Positions 6,427 through 15,698 of a stretch of DNA of 64,000 nucleotides are shown one piece after another. The stretch comes from an uncultured Bacteroidota bacterium (GTDB taxonomy: Bacteria; Bacteroidota; Bacteroidia; Flavobacteriales; Flavobacteriaceae). Location: positions 1 to 64,000 of the forward strand of contig CAJWHM010000002.1 in NCBI GenBank assembly GCA_913041125.1, read 5' to 3'. The stretch's first letter is position 1; each line of letters starts with the position of its first letter. Both the position numbers and the translations under genes were made by a program. The notes under the pieces are model-generated. The model was not told where the DNA came from and searched no databases. It saw only the letters and a program-made list of their open reading frames with translations.

Positions 6427-7194
6427 ATGCGAAAATTAATTGTCTTTTTTTTACTAGTCTCATGTAAAACACCAGAAAAGGAATGGGTATCATTAATAAA
6501 AAATAATTCTCTTGATGGCTGGCACATTTTCCAAGACAATGGGCAAAAAAGTGGATGGCGAGTTGAAAACGATATATTGATTTTTGATAAAATTTCTGGC
6601 TTAGAGTCAGGGGAAGATGACTCAAGTTTATTATCTGACAAGTCTTATAGCAGTTTTGAAATCTCTTTTGAGTGGAAAATTGAAGAAGGAGGTAATAGTG
6701 GATTTATGTGGAATGTATCAGAAGATTCAATTTATAAATATCCATATCAAACTGGACCAGAAATTCAAATTATTGATCCATCGGTATATTCTCAGCCAGA
6801 GGACGTATTAGGAGGTTCTATCGAGCTAAATAATGTTTTGGTAGATTTAGAAGAAAAAAAACATTACCTAGGAGCTGTTTATGATCTATTTTCACCCAAA
6901 GATAAATTTGAATTTAATCCAGTTGGAGAATGGAATCACTATGAAATTAAAATTGATCAAAAAAACAATCAGGGATTGTTAAAATTAAATGGAATTAAGA
7001 TAAATGAATTTCCATTGCGAGGACCAAAATGGGATGCTTCACTTGCTAAAAGTAAATTTAATTATTCGGATGAATATCCTTATTTAGGAGAGAGAAGATG
7101 GCATGATTTTGCAAAATTTTCAAGTGGTTCTATTTGTCTCCAGGATCATCCTGGAAAAGCATACTTTAGAAAAATTTTCATAAGAGAGCTTTAA
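6427..7194 (+). CDS. DUF1080 (3-keto-disaccharide hydrolase-like) lipoprotein
   Basis: 255 residues. Lipobox LLVSC (Cys13). The mature protein is one DUF1080 / 3-keto-glycoside hydrolase domain with a concanavalin-like jelly-roll fold. Typical features are SLDGWHIFQDNG, WRVENDILIF, ISFEWKIEEGGNSGFMWNV, GPEIQIID and the C-terminal GSICLQDHPGKAYFRKIFIREL. Members hydrolyse 3-keto-glycosides or bind glycans. The surface lipoprotein form fits polysaccharide breakdown and agrees with neighbouring sugar genes. Substrate unknown. Confidence 0.85.
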   Translation: MRKLIVFFLLVSCKTPEKEWVSLIKNNSLDGWHIFQDNGQKSGWRVENDILIFDKISGLESGEDDSSLLSDKSYSSFEISFEWKIEEGGNSGFMWNVSEDSIYKYPYQTGPEIQIIDPSVYSQPEDVLGGSIELNNVLVDLEEKKHYLGAVYDLFSPKDKFEFNPVGEWNHYEIKIDQKNNQGLLKLNGIKINEFPLRGPKWDASLAKSKFNYSDEYPYLGERRWHDFAKFSSGSICLQDHPGKAYFRKIFIREL

Positions 7195-7355
7195 TAAATT
7201 ATATGGATCATTGTCAGCTACTTTAGTGACCACAGGAGAATCGAATCCATTATAAATCCCTATTAATGGTTCCATTTAAATTTTTTTCTTTGAATTTTTT
7301 GTCAGATTTGGATTGTATAAAATAAAAACACTTAAGAAAGAATTAGTTTACAGAT

Positions 7356-7766
7356 TTAAAAATCACATTTTGGTATTTTAGAGCCGTGAGGATCAATTCT
7401 AATATCTCCTAAAATTTCTTGCATTCTATAAAAAAATTTTGTGTTTTTTATATGTTCAATTTCTTCAGCAATCTCATGTACTTCATCTTCATTAAAATTC
7501 ATTTTTTTAACTAAATAAAGCTCTATTAATCTATGCTTTGAAATAATTTGTGTTCCTGTTTTTCTTCCAAATTTTGTTAAAACTATTGGTTTATATGGTT
7601 TGCTATTTACAAGATTCATTGCAATTAATTTTTTAATCATGTTAGATACGGTTGACTTACTTACATTAAAATGTTGGGCTAAAGATGTAACTGTAATTTT
7701 TTGATTTTTTTCATCCATTTTACAGATTGCCTTCAAATAGTTTTCTTTTTCTATTGTCTTTTGCAT
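7356..7766 (-). CDS. DtxR/MntR-family metal-dependent regulator
   Basis: 136 residues. The winged helix-turn-helix lies at about 28-55 (VTSLAQHFNVSKSTVSNMIK). The dimerisation and metal-binding domain shows HRLIELYLVKKMNF, EVHEIAEEIEHI and DPHGSKIP, which are DtxR-family hallmarks. There is no C-terminal SH3-like domain, so it is MntR-sized. It is divergent from a TonB receptor gene, and the 56 bp between hold one palindrome and a -7 box for each gene. It probably represses the receptor (and itself) when Mn or Fe is sufficient; which metal is not visible. Confidence 0.9.
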   Translation of the reverse strand: MQKTIEKENYLKAICKMDEKNQKITVTSLAQHFNVSKSTVSNMIKKLIAMNLVNSKPYKPIVLTKFGRKTGTQIISKHRLIELYLVKKMNFNEDEVHEIAEEIEHIKNTKFFYRMQEILGDIRIDPHGSKIPKCDF

Positions 7767-7776
7767 AAAAATATGT

Positions 7777-7810
7777 TTTGTAGTGCAAAACTATTAATTA
7801 TTTTTGCACT
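7777..7810. promoter_or_regulatory. Divergent promoter with palindromic DtxR-type operator
   Basis: Perfect 9-bp inverted repeat AGTGCAAAA (7782-7790) / TTTTGCACT (7802-7810) with an 11-bp centre. A perfect plus-strand -7 box TATTTTTG is at 7799-7806 with TTTG at 7777-7780 (18-bp spacer). A perfect minus-strand -7 box TAGTTTTG reads from 7793 to 7786. Both boxes lie inside the palindrome, so one bound regulator could shut both promoters. Confidence 0.8.
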
Positions 7811-7822
7811 TTAATTAATATA

Positions 7823-10066
7823 ATGTTTTTTAAGTATTTATTTTTCTTTTTTCTGTTTCACGTTGCATTAGCACAAGAGTCTATTTATTATGGAAAAGTA
7901 TTATTTGATAAACAACCTTTAGAAGGAGTATCTGTTTTATTAAAAGGTACAAGCAAAGGAACAATTACAAATAAAGAAGGAATATTTAAAATAAATATTG
8001 GAAAATTAGAAAATCAGAAATTAGTATTCTCATTTGTAGGCTATGAACCAATATTAATAAATCTTAATAATCAAGATTATAATATTGGAATTGTAGAATT
8101 AATACCAGATAAATCGTTAGAGGAAGTTGTAATTTCTGGCTCCTTAAAACCAATTTCAAAATTAGATAGTCCAACACCTGTAGAGGTCTACAGTAAAACA
8201 TTTTTTAATGCAAATCCAACATCAACAGTATTTGAAGCTTTAGAGAATATTAATGGAATACGTCCTCAACTAAACTGTAATATTTGTAATACAGGTGATA
8301 TTCATATTAATGGACAAGAGGGTAGTTATACTATGGTACTTATAGATGGTCTTCCCATTGTGAGTGGATTGTCAACTGTTTATGGTTTTTCAGGGATTCC
8401 TCAATTTCTTATAGAACGAGTTGAAATTGTAAAAGGTCCAGTATCGAATTTATATGGCTCTGAGGCAATCGGCGGGGTAATTAATTTGATTACCAAATTA
8501 CCCGAAAATACCTCAACCCTTAATGTCGAATCCTTTGTTTCAGGATGGGGAGAAGTTAACACTGATATTGGAATTAAGTACAGACTTTCAAATAACAGCT
8601 CGGGACTTCTTGGTATTAATTATTTTAATTATTCCAACCCTATAGATAAAAATCAAGACGGTTTTACAGATTTGACTCTTCAGGACCGTATATCAATTTT
8701 TAATAAAATTAAAATTGGCAACAAATTTAATATTGTTGGAAGATATTTATACGAAGACCGTTGGGGTGGTCAAATGAATTGGTCGAGGGAAAAAAGAGGG
8801 AGTGGTCTAATATACGGAGAAAGCATTTACACATCAAGATTTGAGTTGTTTGGTGATTATAGATTTAATCAAAATTTTTCTTTTCAATTTAGTTATAATG
8901 ATCATTCTCAAAATTCATTTTATGGACTATTACCATTTAATGCAAATCAAACAGTTGGTTTTTCACAATTTCTTTGGTCAAGAAATATTAAGTATCATAA
9001 GATTTTAATTGGCACTTCTTATAGATACACTTTATATGATGATAGTACAGTAGCAACATTTGATGAGAAACTATCATTTAATAAAGTTTCTAGAACACAC
9101 CTACCAGGAATTTTTTTTCAAGACGAGATAGAGTTAAATACTAATAATATCTTTTTAATGGGTTTGCGATATGATTACAATTCATTACACGGAAATATAA
9201 TTACTCCTAGATTAAATTATAAACTTAGCAGTAATGATAAAAGTACATCTTTAAGACTTAGTTTTGGTTCTGGATACAGAGTAGTTCAAGTGTTCACAGA
9301 GGATCATGCTGCTTTAACAGGAGCCAGAGATGTTATTTTTCTTGAAGATCTAAATCCTGAACGTTCATGGAATTTCAATATTAACTTTTTTAAAAAATTT
9401 TATTTGAAACAAGGGGTTTTATTAGATCTTGATTTTAGTCTATTTAATACACAATTTTCAAATAAAATAATTCCTGATTATGATACAGATCCAAACAAAA
9501 TTATATACAACAATTTAAATGGTAGTTCGACAAATCAAGGAGCATCCATAAATTTAAATATTTTGATTCAAAATGGAATACGTCTTAATTTGGGCACAAC
9601 TTTTATTGATTCATATATTTTAGAAAATAACATAAAAACTATTCCATATCTGACAGAGAGAATTAGAGGAGTGTGGAGAATTGAAAAAAATTGGATTTCT
9701 TCTAATTTTAAGTTAGATATCTCCGGAAATTCAACAGGCCCTCTAAGACTACCTAAACTTGGACCATTAGACCCCAGGCCAACTTTTTCAAAAACCTTTC
9801 ATGTATTAAATTTTCAACTCACAAAATCATGGAATAATAATTTTGAATCATTTGGGGGTGTTAAAAATCTTTTCAATTTTACTCCTCCTCCGAATAGCAT
9901 AGCACGGCCTTTTGATCCGTTTGATAATCAAGTAACTTTTGATTCTCAAGGGAATGCAATTTCAACATCTAATAATCCTTATGCTTTAACATTTGATTCT
10001 TCCTATGTTTTTGCTTCAAATCAGGGAATTAGATTATTTTTCGGTTTACGTTTTAAATATGATTAA
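7823..10066 (+). CDS. TonB-dependent outer-membrane receptor, probably for metal uptake
   Basis: 747 residues. Signal peptide FKYLFFFFLFHVALAQ. Residues ~20-95 form a CarboxypepD_reg-like domain (GKVLFDKQPLEGVSVLLKGT). The plug domain follows at ~105-225 with VLIDGLPIVSGLS, RVEIVKGPVSNLYGSEAIGG and VINLIT. The rest is a 22-strand barrel ending FFGLRFKYD. A CNICNTGD motif in the plug is typical of a receptor subgroup in Bacteroidota. Full length. The divergent DtxR-type regulator and shared operator point to iron or manganese as cargo; the ligand form is unknown. Confidence 0.9.
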   Translation: MFFKYLFFFFLFHVALAQESIYYGKVLFDKQPLEGVSVLLKGTSKGTITNKEGIFKINIGKLENQKLVFSFVGYEPILINLNNQDYNIGIVELIPDKSLEEVVISGSLKPISKLDSPTPVEVYSKTFFNANPTSTVFEALENINGIRPQLNCNICNTGDIHINGQEGSYTMVLIDGLPIVSGLSTVYGFSGIPQFLIERVEIVKGPVSNLYGSEAIGGVINLITKLPENTSTLNVESFVSGWGEVNTDIGIKYRLSNNSSGLLGINYFNYSNPIDKNQDGFTDLTLQDRISIFNKIKIGNKFNIVGRYLYEDRWGGQMNWSREKRGSGLIYGESIYTSRFELFGDYRFNQNFSFQFSYNDHSQNSFYGLLPFNANQTVGFSQFLWSRNIKYHKILIGTSYRYTLYDDSTVATFDEKLSFNKVSRTHLPGIFFQDEIELNTNNIFLMGLRYDYNSLHGNIITPRLNYKLSSNDKSTSLRLSFGSGYRVVQVFTEDHAALTGARDVIFLEDLNPERSWNFNINFFKKFYLKQGVLLDLDFSLFNTQFSNKIIPDYDTDPNKIIYNNLNGSSTNQGASINLNILIQNGIRLNLGTTFIDSYILENNIKTIPYLTERIRGVWRIEKNWISSNFKLDISGNSTGPLRLPKLGPLDPRPTFSKTFHVLNFQLTKSWNNNFESFGGVKNLFNFTPPPNSIARPFDPFDNQVTFDSQGNAISTSNNPYALTFDSSYVFASNQGIRLFFGLRFKYD

Positions 10067-10079
10067 AAAAATAAAAGCT

Positions 10080-10724
10080 TTAAAGTTTGTCAATATAAAT
10101 TTCTTTAAAATCTGTTACTACTTTATCTGATTGACTATAATCCTGGTTTTTTGAGTCGATCCCTTTAAAAGCAACACAATAAAGTCCTGCTTTTTTGGCT
10201 GCAATAATACCATTTGTAGCATCTTCAATTACAAAACATTCTTCTTTTGAAAAGCCAGTCAATTTAGTTGCTTTTTCAAATATTTCAGGATGTGGTTTTG
10301 AAGCCTTCAAATCAGCACCACTTATTTTTGATTTAAAATATTTATTTAAATCAAATTTTTTGAAAATCATATTAATATTATTCATGGATGCTGAAGAAGC
10401 TAAAATTAGCGTAAGGCCATTTTGATGGTAATGCTGAATCAATTCTAAAACACCATCAATTAATTTGAATTTTAACCCATTTTCGAATAAACTTTTAAAA
10501 TGTTTCCTTTTATTTTTAACAAGTTTATCAGCACTTAATTTTAAAGAAAAAATATCACATAATTTTTCACAAATAGGAAGAGTTGCCATACCTGTGAATG
10601 TTGAATAAAGGGTGTCTGAAACTTCAAGATTAAATTCATCAAACATTAATTGATACGCTTTTTTATGCAATGGCTCACTATTAATAATAACACCATCCAT
10701 ATCAAAAATAGCAGCTCTAAACAT
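10080..10724 (-). CDS. HAD-superfamily phosphatase / beta-phosphoglucomutase-like
   Basis: 214 residues from the ATG at 10724; a TTG one codon upstream is less likely. HAD motif I is FDMDGVIINSE, with the nucleophile Asp and the +2 Asp acid/base. Motif II is LILASSAS, motif III includes KPHPEIFEKA, and motif IV is CFVIEDATNGIIAAKKAG. The helical cap between motifs I and II places it in HAD subfamily IA with beta-phosphoglucomutase-like enzymes and sugar-phosphate phosphatases. Cytoplasmic. It is convergent with the TonB receptor. Exact substrate cannot be read from the sequence. Confidence 0.88.
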   Translation of the reverse strand: MFRAAIFDMDGVIINSEPLHKKAYQLMFDEFNLEVSDTLYSTFTGMATLPICEKLCDIFSLKLSADKLVKNKRKHFKSLFENGLKFKLIDGVLELIQHYHQNGLTLILASSASMNNINMIFKKFDLNKYFKSKISGADLKASKPHPEIFEKATKLTGFSKEECFVIEDATNGIIAAKKAGLYCVAFKGIDSKNQDYSQSDKVVTDFKEIYIDKL

Positions 10725-10779
10725 CAATAAGTTAGTATATCAATTTTAATTTTTAAATTTATGGATATAGTTTTAATGT

Positions 10780-11160
10780 ATGTATTTTTCTCTTTTATTT
10801 TTATTAACCAGTTTTTTTCAACAAGACGACTGGGTTCTTTATCATCAAGATAAAAAAGTAGAAATTTTTTTTAAATCACACCTTTGTGATGATAAGAAAA
10901 ATGGATTTTCATTTGAATATTATTTGATTAAAGTTCGAAATAGAACAAATGAAACACTTGTGCTAAACTTTTTTAAAGGGAATGATGATAATGATGAGCA
11001 GAAAATTGCTTTTGTTTTAAATCCCAATGAGGTAAGAGAAGGAAGTTGTGAGTATGATCCAGTTAAACTTAGATTATTTAAAAGCGAAAATTCACAAAAA
11101 AACAATAATCATGTTTATGAATTTAATCTATCTAAAATAAATGTAATTGAGGTTAATTAA
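10780..11160 (+). CDS. Small secreted protein of unknown function
   Basis: 126 residues with a short N-terminal hydrophobic segment (YFSLLFLLTSFF) that may be a signal peptide. The rest is beta-rich and charged: VEIFFKSHLC, FEYYLIKVRNRTNETLVLNF, REGSCEYDPVKLRLF. Two Cys could form a disulfide. I recognise no family. Its end overlaps the TTG start of the large surface protein by 14 bases, so the two are probably translated together, and the small protein may assist or modify the large one. Confidence 0.65.
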   Translation: MYFSLLFLLTSFFQQDDWVLYHQDKKVEIFFKSHLCDDKKNGFSFEYYLIKVRNRTNETLVLNFFKGNDDNDEQKIAFVLNPNEVREGSCEYDPVKLRLFKSENSQKNNNHVYEFNLSKINVIEVN

Positions 11161-14100
11161 ATATTTACTTATATTTTCTTCTTTTATTGGTTTATCACAG
11201 GAAGTCCAATTCACAGCAACTATGTCATCTACAACATGCAGTGGAACATTAGTCCAATTTGATGTTTTATATATTCCTAGCGAAACAAGTGTAACTCAGT
11301 TTGATTTTAATGATGGTAACTTACCTGCTGGATGGTCCTCTTCACCGTACAGTGTTGGACAACCTTGTGATCCCGCTAGGGGAAATACACCATCAAATAC
11401 TAACTATTTTTGGGCTACTACTTTACAATCAGGTGGTCCTAATAATGGAAAAAGGTTTGTTCAAACCAATCCTGTTAATGTTTCTCAAGGAGGAAGTTTA
11501 GAATTTTTAATACGTTATGGGGCAGATGATCCCCAACCTGGATGTGAAGATGGCGAAAAAGTAGATGAAGAAGTATACCTGCAATTTTCAATTGATGGTG
11601 GAAACAATTGGGAAGATATTTTTAAGGACTGGAATACAACAAGTAATAAAAGTGCACCATGGTATGATTGGTATAATAACGATATTCAAATTCCAGATGA
11701 CGCAAAAACAGGATCTACGATTTTTAGATGGTATCAACCTGATAATGACGGGGATATTTGGGATAACTGGGGATTAGAAGACGTAATAGTTAACGCAATT
11801 CCTGCACCTGCAAATTCATGGAATTTTGATTTTGGGAATGGAGATTCCGACTCTAGTGCTTCAGCGACATCAACATTATCCTTTACAAAATTATATCCCT
11901 CTTCAAATATTTTAACAAACTATTCAGTAACAATTTCCACAACATTATCAGATGGAAATATCGTAGGCTTAACTCAAAATGTAGCAGTCATACCCAGTGA
12001 TATAATACCTCCAACGGTAATACCACCAGTAAATATTCAAGTTGATAGTGACCCTGGTAGCTGTGATGCAGTTCTCACACCATCAGATGTTGGAACTCCA
12101 ACAACCTCTGACAATTGTAATATCAAGAGTGTTGAGAATGATAATCCTACTTTAACATTTGTTAATGGAAATAATATCTTAACTTGGATCGTAACAGACA
12201 ATGCTAGCAATACTTCAACAGTAACTCAAACGATAACAGTTAACGACAATGAAGATCCAGTTTTAACTATCCCTGCTGATATTATATCCACTAATTGTAA
12301 TGTTAATATAGGAGTTGCGTCTGCTACTGACAATTGTGGAGGATTGATACCAACAAATAATGCGCCGGCAACATTTGGTTTAGGGATTACTCCTGTAATA
12401 TGGACAGTAACAGATGCTGCGGGGAATACTGTTTCCGCGACTCAATTAGTAACAGTTTCAGACACTATAGCACCGCTTAATACTGCACCAGCAGATGTTA
12501 CAGTTAATACAGATTTAAATTTATGTACAGCCTCTGGAGTTGTTCTAGGTGTTCCTTTAACAGGAGATAATTGTACAGTTGCATCAGTTACAAATAATGC
12601 ACCTGTCAATTTTCCAACAGGGACAACAACAGTAACTTGGTCGGTAACTGATTCTGCAAGCAACACAACTCTTTCCTATCAATTAGTTACAGTTAATGAT
12701 AATCAACCACCAAGTATAACACCTCCTCCTGATTTAGTGTCAAATTCATGTACAATAGTATTAGGAAATCCTACAATTACAGATAATTGTTCTTTTACAT
12801 TTTCTAATGATGCTCCTGTCTCTTTCTCTACAGGAACAACTACTGTTACTTGGACAGCAAGCGATACTTTTGGAAACACTGTTACAGCTACTCAACTTGT
12901 AACATTTAATGATACTACTGATCCTACAATAACAATTCAGAATGATGATTTAGTTGTCAATGCTGATATTGGTTCATGTTTTGCATCTGGAGTAAATTTA
13001 GGTAATGTAATTACAAATGATGACTGTGGGATCAACTCTTCAGGTAATAATGCGCCTATTCAATTTCCAATAGGAATAACTATTGTAACCTATACGGTAA
13101 CTGATACTTTTGGAAATTCGGTGTCAAAAACTCAAAGTGTTACTGTGCTTGATATAGAACCTCCAGTAGCTCGGGCTAGAGATATTGTGGTGACACTAGA
13201 CAATGAATCTAATTTAAATATTCCATATAATCTTATTGACAACGGTAGTACAGATAACTGTTCTATTCAGACATTTAATGTTAGGTCAGAAATATCAGGG
13301 AGAGTGATATCACAAGAAAGAGAAATTCCCGTTGAAAGGGATCGAGAAGTTGATATAAGAACTGGAAAGATATTTAGTTCAAAAAATAGTAAAAACTCAA
13401 ATTTGTTAAAGTTAACATGTGATGATCTTGGGGTTCAAGAAATAGTTTTTTCTGTCACGGATACATCAGGAAATACAGCTTCTACGACGGTAAATATTAC
13501 AGTAACTGATGATTTTAATACCTGCGGAGAAATTGATCCTAGCCCTGAACCTGGAGGGGGAGGTAGTTCACCAGACATCGATACTGACGGTGATGGAGTT
13601 GAAGATAGTGAAGACGCTTTTCCTTTGGACCCATCAGAATGGGTAGATACGGATGGAGATGGAATTGGGAATAATTCAGATCCAGATGACGATAATGATG
13701 GCTTTGAAGATAGTATTGAAGTAATAGTTGGGACTGATCCATTAGATGTGCTAAATTTCCCTATAGATACTGACGGCGATGATATAATAGATATTTTGGA
13801 TCCAGATGACGATAATGATGGTTTCACAGACGAATTAGAAGATGAAGTTGGAACTGATAGTTTAGATTCTGATAGTTTCCCTTTAGATACTGATCTTGAT
13901 TTAATTATTGATTATTTTGATGACGATGATGATAATGATAGAATTTCAGATTTGGATGAGATAGAGTGTGGATCCGATCCTTTAGATAAATTAGATGTAG
14001 CATTAGATACAGATTTTGACGGAATTCCAAATTGTATTGATCTAGATGATGATAATGATAGCTATAACGATGATTTAGAAATATTTTACAATACAGATCC

Positions 14101-14770
14101 ATTAAATATAAATGAATATCCTAACCTTGATAGTGATGGAGATGGAGTTCCTTTTTCATTGGGCTTCCCAATTTCATTCAATGATAATTGTCCAGATGTA
14201 GCTAATCCAGACCAATCTGACAAAGATGAAGATGGATTTGGGGATGTTTGTGATAATTGTCCTGAGATTCCAAATAAAGATCAAGAGAATTATGATCAAG
14301 ATGATAAGGGTGATTTATGTGACGAAGATGACGATAATGATGGTCAAAGTGATTTGATAGAATTAGAGTGTGGATCTAATCCAAAGGATGAAAATTCTTT
14401 AAGTCCTGATTTTGACGAAGACGGAATTCCAGATTGTCTAGACTCTGATAGTGATAATGACGAGATACCAGACAATATTGATCCAAACCCTTATGGTTTT
14501 GATCAGCTTCTCATTACAGAGTTTGTTTCTGATAATGGAGATGGTATTAATGATAGTTTTGATATTCTAAAAATTAACTCCTACCCAAATAATTTATTAT
14601 CCATTTATAATCGATCTGGTTCTCTTATATATAGTAAAAGGAATTATCAAAACACATGGCCTTCGGATCAAAACAATCAATCTGTCCCTGAAGGCAGTTA
14701 TTATTTTACTTTGGATCTAGAAAACAATGGTAATATTGACAAGCAGGGATGGATATACTTAACTAGATAA
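11147..14770 (+). CDS. HYR- and TSP3-repeat surface protein with T9SS type B sorting domain
   Basis: 1207 residues from a TTG start inside the previous gene; the start is supported by the signal peptide KYLLIFSSFIGLSQ. Residues ~20-230 form a jelly-roll-like N-domain. About 285-790 hold around six HYR (hyalin) repeats, each ending in a VTWTVTD-like strand. About 810-1115 hold thrombospondin type 3 calcium-binding repeats (DTDGDGVED, DPDDDNDGF). The last ~85 residues are the gliding-motility/CHU_C type B sorting domain (LITEFVSDNGDGINDSF) for type IX secretion. It should be secreted or held on the surface as a Ca-stiffened adhesin. No catalytic domain seen. Confidence 0.9.
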   Translation: MRLIKYLLIFSSFIGLSQEVQFTATMSSTTCSGTLVQFDVLYIPSETSVTQFDFNDGNLPAGWSSSPYSVGQPCDPARGNTPSNTNYFWATTLQSGGPNNGKRFVQTNPVNVSQGGSLEFLIRYGADDPQPGCEDGEKVDEEVYLQFSIDGGNNWEDIFKDWNTTSNKSAPWYDWYNNDIQIPDDAKTGSTIFRWYQPDNDGDIWDNWGLEDVIVNAIPAPANSWNFDFGNGDSDSSASATSTLSFTKLYPSSNILTNYSVTISTTLSDGNIVGLTQNVAVIPSDIIPPTVIPPVNIQVDSDPGSCDAVLTPSDVGTPTTSDNCNIKSVENDNPTLTFVNGNNILTWIVTDNASNTSTVTQTITVNDNEDPVLTIPADIISTNCNVNIGVASATDNCGGLIPTNNAPATFGLGITPVIWTVTDAAGNTVSATQLVTVSDTIAPLNTAPADVTVNTDLNLCTASGVVLGVPLTGDNCTVASVTNNAPVNFPTGTTTVTWSVTDSASNTTLSYQLVTVNDNQPPSITPPPDLVSNSCTIVLGNPTITDNCSFTFSNDAPVSFSTGTTTVTWTASDTFGNTVTATQLVTFNDTTDPTITIQNDDLVVNADIGSCFASGVNLGNVITNDDCGINSSGNNAPIQFPIGITIVTYTVTDTFGNSVSKTQSVTVLDIEPPVARARDIVVTLDNESNLNIPYNLIDNGSTDNCSIQTFNVRSEISGRVISQEREIPVERDREVDIRTGKIFSSKNSKNSNLLKLTCDDLGVQEIVFSVTDTSGNTASTTVNITVTDDFNTCGEIDPSPEPGGGGSSPDIDTDGDGVEDSEDAFPLDPSEWVDTDGDGIGNNSDPDDDNDGFEDSIEVIVGTDPLDVLNFPIDTDGDDIIDILDPDDDNDGFTDELEDEVGTDSLDSDSFPLDTDLDLIIDYFDDDDDNDRISDLDEIECGSDPLDKLDVALDTDFDGIPNCIDLDDDNDSYNDDLEIFYNTDPLNINEYPNLDSDGDGVPFSLGFPISFNDNCPDVANPDQSDKDEDGFGDVCDNCPEIPNKDQENYDQDDKGDLCDEDDDNDGQSDLIELECGSNPKDENSLSPDFDEDGIPDCLDSDSDNDEIPDNIDPNPYGFDQLLITEFVSDNGDGINDSFDILKINSYPNNLLSIYNRSGSLIYSKRNYQNTWPSDQNNQSVPEGSYYFTLDLENNGNIDKQGWIYLTR

Positions 14771-14774
14771 TTTA

Positions 14775-15689
14775 TTATATATATTTTTCTATAAGTTTTC
14801 TAGTTTTTGAAGACCCAACATTTCTAGATATTTCATTTCCAAAAAACTCTACCCCTGCATAAATAAAATTTGGAGCTTTTTCTAAAATTTCAAACATCTT
14901 TTTAAAGTCAATATTGTTTTCTTCACCTGATTTATTAAAGCTTTCTGATTTGGCACTTATTGCTTTTATATAAGGTGCCATTATTTCGAAACCTTTATAA
15001 GGATCAGGGTAAAAAGTATCAGGATTACGTTCTAAAGTCCAATTGGTGAAGTCACCTAGTATACCAATATTTTTTAATTCAACACCTTCCATAAGTTGTA
15101 TCATCCATTCTGGATCTGATGAATAGCCATTATGATTTTCAATAAGCAAGTCAATACCCTTTAATTTTGCATACTCACCAAGTTCTTGTACACCCTCTAC
15201 AGCATACTTTAATTTTTCTTTGTGTGAAATAGTAATAAATTCACCACAAACATTTCTCATGGCTTTACAGTTTAAATCAGATGCAATATCAATCCAATAT
15301 TTGTAGATCGAAATAGCTTTTTTTCTTTTTGATTTATCTTTATTACCAATATCACCTCTTCCGCCTGTTAACATTACAGCACTCTGTACATTCTCTTTTT
15401 TCATGACAGTATTCATCTTCCAAATATATTTTGGTTTAAGATTTGGAGGATAATGGAACATTTCATGATCAATAAAATTAAATCCTAAAGATTTTGCAAC
15501 TTTTGGAAATTCAAGAAGATCAATATTCAAGGGATCATTTCCTCCATACCCTGAACGAATTAAAGACCAAGGAGTAAGAGTAATTTTAATTTTTTTATTA
15601 AAATTTTTAAAAGGAAGTTTAATTGCTGCATAATTACTTAAGCCAATCATACTTAGAGCAAAAGAGTTTAAAAAATTTCTTCTTTTCAT
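14775..15689 (-). CDS. Sugar phosphate isomerase/epimerase-like TIM-barrel protein, exported
   Basis: 304 residues. The N-terminus MKRRNFLNSFALSMIGLSN looks like a Tat-type or Tat-like export signal. The rest is a xylose isomerase-like TIM barrel (AP endonuclease 2 family): FNFIDHEMFHYPP, SAVMLTGGRGDIGN, GIDLLIENHNGYSS, GILGDFTNW and FIYAGVEFFGNE give the metal-ligand Glu/Asp/His/Glu pattern. Exported versions are common in polysaccharide-degrading Bacteroidota, often beside DUF1080 proteins such as the one at 6427. It probably heads nothing; it lies after the CotH-like gene with a 9-bp gap, so the two are co-transcribed. Confidence 0.8.
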   Translation of the reverse strand: MKRRNFLNSFALSMIGLSNYAAIKLPFKNFNKKIKITLTPWSLIRSGYGGNDPLNIDLLEFPKVAKSLGFNFIDHEMFHYPPNLKPKYIWKMNTVMKKENVQSAVMLTGGRGDIGNKDKSKRKKAISIYKYWIDIASDLNCKAMRNVCGEFITISHKEKLKYAVEGVQELGEYAKLKGIDLLIENHNGYSSDPEWMIQLMEGVELKNIGILGDFTNWTLERNPDTFYPDPYKGFEIMAPYIKAISAKSESFNKSGEENNIDFKKMFEILEKAPNFIYAGVEFFGNEISRNVGSSKTRKLIEKYI

Positions 15690-15698
15690 ATTTTAAAT

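Noticed and set aside
6300-6641. Minus-strand ORFs opposite the DUF1080 gene start
   Set aside because: Shadow frames of the DUF1080 lipoprotein; no supporting start or motif.
12001-13150. Repeats in the surface protein gene considered as CRISPR or tandem DNA repeats
   Set aside because: They are protein-level HYR repeats with divergent DNA; no spacer-repeat pattern. No CRISPR array was seen in the window.
13435-14102. Minus-strand ORFs of up to 130 codons inside the large surface protein
   Set aside because: They mirror the Asp-rich TSP3 repeats (Ser/Pro- and Tyr/His-rich shadows), not real genes.
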